Source: Competibacteraceae bacterium UBA2788 (GTDB lineage: Bacteria > Pseudomonadota > Gammaproteobacteria > Competibacterales > Competibacteraceae). Taken from it: DNA of 5,151 bases. The translations under genes were made by a program, and so were the position numbers. A model generated the notes under the pieces. That model did not search any database. It was not told the DNA's origin and saw only the letters and a program-made list of their open reading frames with translations. The stretch is from contig DEHY01000091.1 of the NCBI GenBank assembly GCA_002352185.1, positions 12,401 to 17,551 on the forward strand. Direction: 5' to 3'. How positions within the stretch are numbered: the stretch's first letter is position 1; each line of letters starts with the position of its first letter. This document shows positions 1 through 5,151 of the stretch, piece after piece.

Positions 1-350
1 CCGCAGCGATGGCAGAACCCGTGGCTGCGGTGGAACCGCCTCCGGTTATTCCCGAACCGGTGATCGCACGGGCGGAGGCTACGCCCGAATCGCTGCCCGA
101 ACCTTTACCCGTCGCTGCGCCGGCTGCAAGACAGCCCGACGATCTCAAGCTCATCAACGGCATCGGCCCTGCGCTGGAAAAGAAGTTGAACGCCTGCGGT
201 GTTTTCAGCTTCCGGGATTTGGCGACGCTGGATAAAGCCGATGTAGCGCGAATAGAAACCGCTATCAAGTTTGCGGGCCGCGTTCATCGTGAAGACTGGA
301 TCGGTCAGGCCAAAGCGCAACACCTCCAGAAATACCAGGAACAGCTTTAA
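1..350 (+). CDS. C-terminal part of a helix-hairpin-helix-domain protein (5' end outside window)
   Basis: The frame is open from base 3 and stops at TAA 348-350. The first visible ATG (position 9) has no ribosome binding site in view and sits inside a Pro/Ala/Glu/Val-rich stretch, so I read it as internal and the gene as truncated by the window edge. Roughly the first 45 visible residues are a low-complexity, probably disordered linker. The last 70 or so contain DDLKLINGIGPALEKKLN followed by a second helical segment. This is the helix-hairpin-helix style seen in small bacterial proteins and in C-terminal extensions annotated near NADH dehydrogenase chain E or as DUF4332-like. The hairpin is GIGPALEKKL. 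Such folds often bind DNA non-specifically, but many members have no known role, so I assign none. It lies 53 bp upstream of asnS on the same strand and could be co-transcribed with it. Confidence 0.75.
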   Translation, partial: AAMAEPVAAVEPPPVIPEPVIARAEATPESLPEPLPVAAPAARQPDDLKLINGIGPALEKKLNACGVFSFRDLATLDKADVARIETAIKFAGRVHREDWIGQAKAQHLQKYQEQL

Positions 351-360
351 TGACCTTGAC

Positions 361-380
361 GCTGGATCGCCGTGTCCAGC
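361..380 (+). other. Perfect inverted repeat in the gap before asnS
   Basis: GCTGGA (361-366) is exactly complementary to TCCAGC (375-380), giving a 6-bp stem with an 8-nt loop. It lies 10 bases after the stop of the upstream gene and 23 bases before the asnS ATG. No T-run follows the 3' arm, so it does not look like an efficient intrinsic terminator. It could be a weak attenuating or processing hairpin, or chance. Confidence 0.3.
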
Positions 381-403
381 CGTGACCGGGAGCAGACTAT
401 TTC

Positions 404-1804
404 ATGTCCGTGTGCGCTATCGCCGCCGTGCTGGGCGGCCAAATCCCGCTGGGTAGCCAGGTAACCGTGCAGGGCTGGGTGCGCACTCGCCGCGATTCCA
501 AGGCCGGCCTGTCCTTCGTCACCGTCCATGACGGTTCCTGCTTCGATCCGTTGCAGGTCGTCGTTGCCGCCGGATTGCCGAACTACGCCAGCGAGGCGCT
601 GCATCTGACTGCGGGTTGCGCATTGCGCGTCACCGGTGAATTGGTCGCATCCGTCGGCAAGGGTCAGAGCGTGGAACTGCGGGCGGATGCGATTGAAGTC
701 GTCGGATGGGTGGACGATCCAGAAACCTATCCGGTTTCCCCCAAGCCGCACAGTTTTGAATATCTGCGGTCGGTGGCGCATCTCCGCCCGCGCACCAACA
801 GCATTGGGGCCATTGCCCGGGTGCGCCACTGTCTGGCGCAAGCCGTCCAGCGCTTTTTCCACGAGCAGGGCTATCTCTGGATTCATACCCCGATCATTAC
901 CGCCAGCGACTGCGAAGGCGCCGGCGCGCTGTTCCGGGTCAGTACGCTGGATCAGGTCAACCCGCCGCGCACTGCTGAGGGCAACATTGATTTCAGTCAG
1001 GATTTTTTTGGCCGCGAGACGTTTCTGACCGTTTCCGGTCAGCTCAACGCTGAATCCTATTGCCTGGCGTTGTCAAAGGTTTACACCTTCGGCCCGACCT
1101 TCCGCGCCGAAAACTCCAACACCAGTCGCCATCTGGCTGAGTTCTGGATGGTGGAACCGGAAACCGCCTTCGCCGATCTTTCGGCCAACGCCGATTTGGC
1201 CGAGGCCTTGTTAAAGTACATCTTTACAGCGGTGTTGGAGGAACGCGCTGACGACATGGCTTTCTTCGCCCAGCGGATTGATTCAAGCTGCATCCAGCGG
1301 CTGGAGCAGGTCATTCATGCGCCGTTCAAGCGGATGGATTACAGTGAAGCGATCCGCATTCTGGAACAGGCCAGCCGATCCTTCGAGTTCCCGATCCAGT
1401 GGGGTATGGATTTGCAGTCCGAGCATGAGCGCTATCTGGCCGAGGAGCATGTGGGCCGACCGCTGGTGCTGATGAACTATCCTAAAACGATCAAGAGTTT
1501 CTATATGCGCCTGAATGACGATGGTCGCACGGTGGCGGCGATGGATGTGCTGGCGCCCGGCATCGGTGAAATCATTGGCGGCAGCCAGCGCGAGGAGAGG
1601 CTGGACTTTCTGGACGCACGCATGGACGAACTGGGGATGAGCAAGACCACGTATAATTGGTATCGTGATCTGCGCCGCTACGGCAGTGTGCCGCATGCCG
1701 GGTTCGGGCTGGGGTTCGAGCGCACCGTCAGTTATGTGACGGGCATGAACAACGTCCGGGATGTGATCCCGTTCCCGCGCACCCCCCGCTGCGCGGATTT
1801 CTAG
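404..1804 (+). CDS. asnS: Asparaginyl-tRNA synthetase
   Basis: This cytoplasmic class IIb enzyme attaches asparagine to tRNA-Asn using ATP. The product is 466 residues, the same as the E. coli enzyme, and it aligns with it from memory without visible gaps. The N-terminal OB-fold anticodon-binding domain (about residues 15-105) carries [16 protein letters not shown] and [10 protein letters not shown]. The catalytic domain has motif 1 near [14 protein letters not shown] (about 155-170), motif 2 at [19 protein letters not shown] (from G230) and motif 3 at GFGLGFER (433-440), followed by the family C-terminus [27 protein letters not shown] is also intact. The ATG at 404 gives the family N-terminus MSV, and GGGAG (388-392) lies 11 bases upstream as a plausible ribosome binding site. 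No frameshift or missing catalytic motif is visible. It should be a functional housekeeping gene. It is a neighbour of the signalling cluster, with no evident functional link. Confidence 0.98.
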   Translation: MSVCAIAAVLGGQIPLGSQVTVQGWVRTRRDSKAGLSFVTVHDGSCFDPLQVVVAAGLPNYASEALHLTAGCALRVTGELVASVGKGQSVELRADAIEVVGWVDDPETYPVSPKPHSFEYLRSVAHLRPRTNSIGAIARVRHCLAQAVQRFFHEQGYLWIHTPIITASDCEGAGALFRVSTLDQVNPPRTAEGNIDFSQDFFGRETFLTVSGQLNAESYCLALSKVYTFGPTFRAENSNTSRHLAEFWMVEPETAFADLSANADLAEALLKYIFTAVLEERADDMAFFAQRIDSSCIQRLEQVIHAPFKRMDYSEAIRILEQASRSFEFPIQWGMDLQSEHERYLAEEHVGRPLVLMNYPKTIKSFYMRLNDDGRTVAAMDVLAPGIGEIIGGSQREERLDFLDARMDELGMSKTTYNWYRDLRRYGSVPHAGFGLGFERTVSYVTGMNNVRDVIPFPRTPRCADF

Positions 1805-1837
1805 CCCTTCTTTCCACATCCTTTCCGGTTTGCTGTG
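1805..1837 (+). other. Pyrimidine-rich leader without Shine-Dalgarno before the kinase gene
   Basis: The gap between the asnS stop and the kinase start is dominated by C and T (1805-1830 reads mainly cccttctttcc and cctttccggttt). It has no GGAG- or AGGA-like element at any usable distance. There is also no hairpin followed by a T-run and no convincing -35/-10 pair, so the kinase gene may be read from asnS or from a promoter inside asnS. GTG (1835) and ATG (1838) are adjacent in frame. Pyrimidine-rich leaders can support initiation through ribosomal protein S1, which is inference here. Confidence 0.4.
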
Positions 1838-3769
1838 ATGACGACTGCCCCCAACCCGACCACACCCTCCAAAGGCATATCCCGCCGGGCCAACGCGCTG
1901 CCGTCCGGTCATCTGCTGGACGAGTACCGCATTGACGCCATTCTGGGGGCGGGCGGCTTTGGAGTCACCTATAAGGCACTGGACACCCATCTGGAAAACT
2001 GGGTTGCCATCAAGGAGTATTTTCCTATCGAGTGGTCGTTCCGCGATGCCGACGGGGTGACGGTTCGCGCCAACACCCAGGGGCAATCCAGCGCCACCGA
2101 AGGCCAATCATCGGATTATGAATGGGGGCTGGAGCGTTTTCTCGATGAGGCGCGGGTCCTGGCCCGGGTTCAGCATCCCTATGTGGTTCGGATAAAACGC
2201 TATTTCCGGGGGCATGGCACCGCCTACATCATCATGGATTATGAGGAGGGCGAACCGCTGAGCGCGTTCCTGCGGGAAGGTGAAACCTTCGCGGAGGATG
2301 AGGTGCGCGGCCTGCTGGAGGACCTGCTGCCCGCCTTGCAGGCGGTGCATGAGCAAGGCTACCTGCATCGCGATATCAAGCCCTCCAATCTGTATGTGCG
2401 GGCGCATGATCATCGAGTGATGCTGATTGATTTCGGCGCGGCGCGGGCAGCGATCGGCCGCCACAGCCAAAGCGTAAGCAGCTTGGTGACGCCCGGCTAC
2501 TCGCCGCCGGAACAATACTCGACCCGCAATGACCGCTATGGCCCGTGGACCGATATTTATGCCCTCGGCGCGGTGCTGTATCGCTGCGTAGCTGGACAAA
2601 CCCCGGTGGAAGCCGCTGAACGATTACTGGACGATACTCTGAAACCGGCAGTGGCGATTGGCGCCGGACGTTATAGCACCAATCTGCTCCGGGTGATTGA
2701 TCGAGCGTTGGCAGTGCGCCCGGAACATCGGTTTCGCGATGTGGCCGAGATGCAGGCGGGGCTGGATGGCGCGCAGGGTGGGGATAGCGATGAGACGGTG
2801 ATTATGGCCCCGCTGTCCAAATCGGGTAAGCCGCCGACCCAGGACCTGGCCGCGCTGCGCGCCGCATTGGAAGGCGCTGATCGCGCCGGGCTGGAAATTA
2901 CGCGGCCACCGACTACGCGGCCACCGACCGCCAGTCTCCGCCTCCCTGCCCAGAAGCCAAGCGCGCTGCAACCGCCATTTGAGAAGGGCGCCAACGCATC
3001 CCGGCGACCACTGTGGGGCGCTCTGGCCGGCAGCGCGGGACTGGCGGCGCTGGCGGCGGCAGTTATCTGGCTGTGGCCGTCCGCACTGGTCCCAGAGTCG
3101 AAACCGCCTCGCTACAGCCTGGAGCGAAGCGGGCAACTGCCTGCAACACCGGCGACGACGCATCCCGCCCCGGTAGCCGGTGAAACGCCGATGCCTCAGC
3201 CGACGACGATTCCAGGCGCAGATACTGCTGCGTCACCTCCGACGACTTCCGGAACACCGCTGCCGATCACGCCGCCGGTCGGCGCGGAACCCGCAGCGCC
3301 ACCTGCCGCAACCGTAGCCGTTCCAGCTCTCAATCCAGAATCCCGGACACCGGCTCCGCCCGTAATGCAAACGGAAACAGAACCGGTGCCGCCAGCCCAC
3401 GTTGATGATCGGACGGCGCAACCCGCACCGCCGGATTCCACTTCGCAAGATGCGTTGAAACCGGTGGTGGTCAGCCCGGTCGAGGCGCCTTTAGCGCCCG
3501 CGATAGCTCCTGCCGAAACCAAGCCCCGATCCAGCGTGGCGACTGAGCGGGCCACAGCCAGGCAGGACGAGGACAAAAAGCCGACAGCGCAGGATCGCAA
3601 TACTGTAGAAAACCGGTCAAGAGCCAGCCGGAAAAATTTGCGGCGCGACCGAACTCAACCTCAACCGATCATCGTGACGCCCACCGTGCCGAAGGGGGCA
3701 GCACCGGTGCAGTCGCCGCGCAACAGTCCCTGGGATTCGCCTAACTCGACGGGATTCAATCAAAAATGA
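1838..3769 (+). CDS. Hanks-type Ser/Thr protein kinase, single membrane span, Pro/Ala/Thr-rich C-terminal region
   Basis: The product is about 643 residues, numbered from ATG 1838 (GTG 1835 is an alternative). The cytoplasmic kinase domain spans about residues 30-310 and its key elements are intact. These are the Gly loop GAGGFGV (37-43), VAIK with ATP-binding K59, helix-C Glu E104, catalytic HRDIKPSN (H177-N184; D179, K181), DFG (198-200), TPGYSPPEQY with E225, and D239. Ser/Thr residues in the activation segment (S210, S212, S214, S215, T218) are candidate autophosphorylation sites. IKEYFP followed by a long insert and YEWGLERFLDEAR is typical of a proteobacterial kinase group. A disordered juxtamembrane region (311-389) precedes one hydrophobic span at 392-413. 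The remaining 230 residues are Pro/Ala/Thr-rich, then charged, with no PASTA or other sensor domain recognised. The stop overlaps the next gene by ATGA, indicating translational coupling. Substrates are unknown; the adjacent FHA proteins are the obvious candidates. Confidence 0.95.
   Translation: MTTAPNPTTPSKGISRRANALPSGHLLDEYRIDAILGAGGFGVTYKALDTHLENWVAIKEYFPIEWSFRDADGVTVRANTQGQSSATEGQSSDYEWGLERFLDEARVLARVQHPYVVRIKRYFRGHGTAYIIMDYEEGEPLSAFLREGETFAEDEVRGLLEDLLPALQAVHEQGYLHRDIKPSNLYVRAHDHRVMLIDFGAARAAIGRHSQSVSSLVTPGYSPPEQYSTRNDRYGPWTDIYALGAVLYRCVAGQTPVEAAERLLDDTLKPAVAIGAGRYSTNLLRVIDRALAVRPEHRFRDVAEMQAGLDGAQGGDSDETVIMAPLSKSGKPPTQDLAALRAALEGADRAGLEITRPPTTRPPTASLRLPAQKPSALQPPFEKGANASRRPLWGALAGSAGLAALAAAVIWLWPSALVPESKPPRYSLERSGQLPATPATTHPAPVAGETPMPQPTTIPGADTAASPPTTSGTPLPITPPVGAEPAAPPAATVAVPALNPESRTPAPPVMQTETEPVPPAHVDDRTAQPAPPDSTSQDALKPVVVSPVEAPLAPAIAPAETKPRSSVATERATARQDEDKKPTAQDRNTVENRSRASRKNLRRDRTQPQPIIVTPTVPKGAAPVQSPRNSPWDSPNSTGFNQK
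2900..2929 (+). repeat. 15-bp tandem duplication in the kinase juxtamembrane linker
   Basis: Two adjacent 15-bp units (2900-2914 and 2915-2929) differ only at the last base (t versus c). They encode TRPPT twice, at kinase residues 355-364, in the disordered stretch between the kinase domain and the membrane span. The near identity suggests a recent in-frame duplication. It adds Thr-Pro-rich residues that could be phosphorylated or simply lengthen the linker. Confidence 0.85.
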
Positions 3770-4122
3770 AACTCACGTTCTGGCCTTTTACCCGCCGGCG
3801 GTCCAATCCGCCGGAAACAACCATCGTATCAGCGCGGTTCATCCGCACCGACGTGCCAGGCAGAGGCGATCTGCGGTTGCGTTCGCCATTGTGCCGGTTA
3901 GGCCGGGCGCCCGATAACGATCTTTGCTTCGATAATGACTCGGTTTCTGGACGTCATGCCGAGATCTACCATTTGCCCGACGGTACGTTCCAGCTCTGCG
4001 ATCTCGATTCTACCAACGGAACCTGGATAAACGGGCAACGTATTCATGGGCAGATTATGAATAATGGCGATGTGGTAGAGCTGGGGGAAGTGCGGTTGCA
4101 TTTCCGGCTTGAGGATAGTTGA
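3766..4122 (+). CDS. Small FHA-domain protein with N-terminal ETT motif
   Basis: This is a 118-residue soluble protein made almost entirely of one forkhead-associated domain (about residues 22-116), a phosphothreonine-peptide-binding fold. The binding residues are canonical: LGR (R47), SGRH (S61, H64) and DSTNGTWING (N84, G85, T86, N89). No signal peptide or membrane span is seen; the N-terminus is basic (TRRRS). Residues 16-25 read PETTIVSARF, resembling the phosphorylated ETT motif near the N-terminus of GarA/OdhI. The start ATG overlaps the kinase TGA by 4 bp (ATGA) with only a weak GGGA (3751-3754), so translation probably depends on kinase translation. It most likely binds phosphorylated kinase or another kinase substrate and couples it to an effector. 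The effector is not visible here. I am confident of the domain, not of the partner. Confidence 0.93.
   Translation: MKLTFWPFTRRRSNPPETTIVSARFIRTDVPGRGDLRLRSPLCRLGRAPDNDLCFDNDSVSGRHAEIYHLPDGTFQLCDLDSTNGTWINGQRIHGQIMNNGDVVELGEVRLHFRLEDS
3795..3814 (+). other. GC-rich perfect inverted repeat in the first codons of the FHA gene
   Basis: CCGGCGG (3795-3801) is exactly complementary to CCGCCGG (3808-3814), a 7-bp all-GC stem with a 6-nt loop. It starts 29 bases after the A of the start codon. This is close enough to slow initiation or mark an mRNA cleavage point, and the gene is already coupled to the kinase. It also encodes residues 10-17, so codon constraint in a GC-rich genome could produce it by chance. 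Confidence 0.4.
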
Positions 4123-4162
4123 GCGCCTTTTACACATCGGGATTACAGAAAGGAAAATGCGC
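4123..4162 (+). promoter_or_regulatory. Inverted repeat spanning the gap between the two FHA genes, enclosing the ribosome binding site
   Basis: GCGC-C-TTTT (4123-4131) can pair with AAAA-T-GCGC (4154-4162), giving four GC pairs, one C/T mismatch and four AT pairs around a 22-nt loop. The 5' arm begins immediately after the stop of the first FHA gene and the 3' arm ends one base before the ATG at 4164. The Shine-Dalgarno AAAGGA (4149-4154) lies at the loop/3'-arm boundary. The layout would allow folding to limit translation of the second protein. Stability is uncertain because of the large loop and the mismatch. Confidence 0.35.
4149..4154 (+). promoter_or_regulatory. Ribosome binding site fixing the start of the second FHA-like gene
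   Basis: AAAGGA sits 9 bases before ATG 4164. It supports this start over the in-frame TTG at 4119, which would overlap the preceding stop and add 15 residues without domain character. The ATG at 4157 is in another frame and only 2 bases from the site. Confidence 0.7.
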
Positions 4163-4163
4163 C

Positions 4164-4886
4164 ATGCCGCTCTATCGTGGTTTCAGAAAAGGGCCACCGC
4201 CGCCCGAAGAAGGTCCGACCCGGCGGGTTGTCCGACCGGGAACTGAGCCATCTGCCCCAGGCAGCGCGCCAACCGCCGATGCGCCGGCTCCAGCAGCTGA
4301 GAATCGCGGATCTGCGGCCAAACCGTCGTCATCGCCGGTCGAGACGACCCGTCGCATTGCTCGTCCTGATCCAGCGGCCCGATCCCGGTCGGAATCCCTC
4401 ATCAGACCTCGTTCAGAATCAGCACCAGCTGTGAATCCCGCTGCAAGTCCGGCAGCAAGTCCGGTTGCAAGTCCAGACGCAAATCCGGTTACGCCGGAAA
4501 CGCCGCCGATGGTTCTCGATCCTCTGTCCAGCCCAATAGTCGGCTGGCTGGCTGTCATTTCCGGTCCGGGGCGGGGCGCGGTGCTGCCGCTTGGCTATGG
4601 CGTCAATGATATTGGGCGCGGTTCGGGGGTGCGGATTCGATTGGATTTCGGCGATGATCGGATCGCTCTTGGCAATCAGGCCATTCTGATCTACGCGGCC
4701 ATCATTTATACCGCACGCTCGCGCCGTTTCTATGTGCAATCCGTCGCAGCCGAAACCTGGCTGAACGGTCGCCCACTGCGGGAATCCACCGAGTTGATGG
4801 GTGGCGAAACCTTGCAGTTGGGGCAAACCCGGCTGCGGTTTATGCCGTTGTGCGGCGCGGATTTCGACTGGCGCGACGACAGCTGA
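4164..4886 (+). CDS. Protein with disordered Pro/Ala/Ser linker and divergent FHA-like C-terminal domain
   Basis: The product is 240 residues from ATG 4164. Residues 1-122 are low complexity and basic/Pro-rich. They carry two related motifs, TRRVVRP (19-25) and TRRIARP (62-68), a third LIRP (79-82), and a PAAS-type tandem repeat (88-107). Residues 126-236 resemble an FHA subclass that I recall as starting GWL..I.GP..G and ending F.P.CG..F.W: here GWLAVISGPGRG (127-138), DIGRG (149-153) and FMPLCGADFDW (226-236). R152 is kept, but the usual Ser and His of the SRxxH segment appear as A168 and Q172, and the NGT segment reads AAETWLNG (195-202). Phosphopeptide binding may therefore be lost or altered. 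No membrane span or signal is seen. Placed between a canonical FHA gene and the phosphatase gene, it may be a scaffold or a phosphorylation target. The function is not established. Confidence 0.85.
   Translation: MPLYRGFRKGPPPPEEGPTRRVVRPGTEPSAPGSAPTADAPAPAAENRGSAAKPSSSPVETTRRIARPDPAARSRSESLIRPRSESAPAVNPAASPAASPVASPDANPVTPETPPMVLDPLSSPIVGWLAVISGPGRGAVLPLGYGVNDIGRGSGVRIRLDFGDDRIALGNQAILIYAAIIYTARSRRFYVQSVAAETWLNGRPLRESTELMGGETLQLGQTRLRFMPLCGADFDWRDDS
4425..4484 (+). repeat. Five imperfect 12-bp tandem repeats encoding PAAS-like units
   Basis: Units of 12 bp starting at 4425, 4437, 4449, 4461 and 4473 encode PAVN, PAAS, PAAS, PVAS and PDAN. The later units share a gcaagt/gcaaat core. They lie in the flexible linker just before the FHA-like domain. 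Their length is a multiple of three, so copy-number change would alter linker length without a frameshift. Confidence 0.8.
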
Positions 4887-4892
4887 TGGCTC

Positions 4893-4897
4893 GGAGG
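4893..4897 (+). promoter_or_regulatory. Strong ribosome binding site of the phosphatase gene
   Basis: GGAGG lies 7 bases before ATG 4905, the best Shine-Dalgarno in the window. It sits in the 18-bp gap after the preceding stop, fixes the start, and implies efficient translation of the phosphatase relative to the kinase, whose start lacks such a site. Confidence 0.8.
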
Positions 4898-4904
4898 GCG
4901 CGAT

Positions 4905-5151
4905 ATGGCGGCGTGGGTTTACGATGAGGGCATGGCGCAAGGCAATCGCGCTCGGCAGGAAGACGACTACGGGGTCTTTGAACTGCCGCCGGAGCTGGAA
5001 GCGGGTGATCTGCTGCTGGTTCTGGCCGATGGCATGGGTGGCGAACAGGCCGGGGCGCGGGCCAGCGCCCTTGCAGTTCGCAGCTTCGTCGAAGCTTACG
5101 ACACGGTGCCGGTCGCCACGATTCCAGAGCGGCTCGAACATACTCTGGCGC
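4905..5151 (+). CDS. PP2C-family (PPM) Ser/Thr protein phosphatase, N-terminal part (3' end outside window)
   Basis: This frame is open from ATG 4905 to the window edge (82 complete codons), so only about the first third of a typical 240-260-residue bacterial phosphatase is present. It would remove phosphate from Ser/Thr using two divalent metal ions. Two PPM signature segments are visible. GNRARQEDDYGVF (13-25) corresponds to the R..NED motif with D20, having Gln where Asn is usual. LVLADGMGGEQAGARAS (38-54) contains metal-binding D42 and the G-M-G-G loop. No membrane segment appears in the visible part. It follows the FHA-like gene by 18 bp and is almost certainly the antagonist of the upstream kinase. 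I am confident of the family. Substrate and full domain content cannot be judged here. Confidence 0.92.
   Translation, partial: MAAWVYDEGMAQGNRARQEDDYGVFELPPELEAGDLLLVLADGMGGEQAGARASALAVRSFVEAYDTVPVATIPERLEHTLA

Noticed and set aside
356..361. TTGACG resembling a -35 promoter element upstream of asnS
   Set aside because: No -10-like hexamer is found at 16-18 bases downstream (the sequence there is GC-rich), so it does not form a convincing promoter.
350..385. Eleven-codon frame (MTLTLDRRVQP) overlapping the upstream stop by one base, before asnS
   Set aside because: It contains no Asn codon, so it does not look like an attenuation leader, and it has no ribosome binding site of its own beyond the preceding gene's end. 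A chance frame is the simpler reading.
347..886. Minus-strand open frame opposite the asnS 5' half
   Set aside because: asnS is unambiguous on the + strand. The antisense product has no recognisable features.
1283..2107. Long minus-strand open frame (274 codons) across the asnS/kinase junction
   Set aside because: It lies opposite two well-supported genes, has no recognisable domain, and is explained by GC-rich codon use leaving the antisense frame open.
3106..3650. Low-complexity Pro/Ala/Thr region as a possible frameshifted or foreign segment
   Set aside because: The frame stays open through to the ATGA overlap, and the composition is typical of disordered linkers in GC-rich genomes. There is no sign of a frameshift.
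4119..4163. TTG start for the second FHA-like gene, giving 15 extra residues
   Set aside because: ATG 4164 has a well-spaced AAAGGA, while the TTG sits inside the preceding gene's end with no good site upstream.
4419..5141. Minus-strand open frame of 240 codons opposite the second FHA-like gene and the phosphatase
   Set aside because: It shadows genes with clear family motifs, and its translation has no recognised domain.
1838..5151. Type VI secretion regulatory locus
   Set aside because: The kinase/FHA/PP2C combination fits, but no tss, hcp, vgrG or clpV sequence is present, so naming it so would go beyond the evidence.

Overview
This window (5,151 bp, GC-rich) looks like a gammaproteobacterial chromosome segment. 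The main reason is a full-length asparaginyl-tRNA synthetase of the 466-residue type. From memory it matches the E. coli enzyme closely in both the N-terminal anticodon-binding region and the class II catalytic motifs. Genus cannot be fixed from the sequence alone. All genes that I accept lie on the + strand. Coding density is very high, with gaps of 53 bp or less. I found no tRNA, rRNA, CRISPR array, insertion sequence or strong intrinsic terminator.

Layout. (1) Positions 1-350 hold the 3' end of a gene whose product ends in a helix-hairpin-helix-like domain behind a Pro/Ala/Glu-rich linker. (2) A 53-bp gap contains a small perfect inverted repeat. (3) asnS occupies 404-1804. (4) From about 1838 to the right edge there is a compact four-gene Ser/Thr phosphosignalling cluster. 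It comprises a Hanks-type membrane kinase (1838-3769), a small canonical FHA protein (3766-4122, start overlapping the kinase stop by 4 bp), a second protein with a divergent FHA-like domain behind a disordered linker (4164-4886), and the N-terminal part of a PP2C-family phosphatase (4905 to the window edge).

The last four genes form a writer-reader-reader-eraser set. The kinase would phosphorylate Thr/Ser, the FHA proteins would read or be targets of that mark, and the phosphatase would remove it. Similar gene sets are known from type VI secretion regulation (PpkA/Fha/PppA) and from GarA/OdhI-type metabolic control. No secretion gene is visible here, so the output of this module is unknown.

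The most interesting points are: short Thr motifs (ETT, ETV, TRRV, TRRI) recurring in the disordered parts of the kinase and both FHA proteins; loss of phosphopeptide-binding residues in the second FHA-like domain; a kinase with a low-complexity C-terminal region beyond its membrane segment instead of a recognisable sensor; a kinase start with no Shine-Dalgarno behind a pyrimidine-rich leader; and inverted repeats at the junctions that could set the ratios of the products. The module architecture is known. These details are what merit checking.
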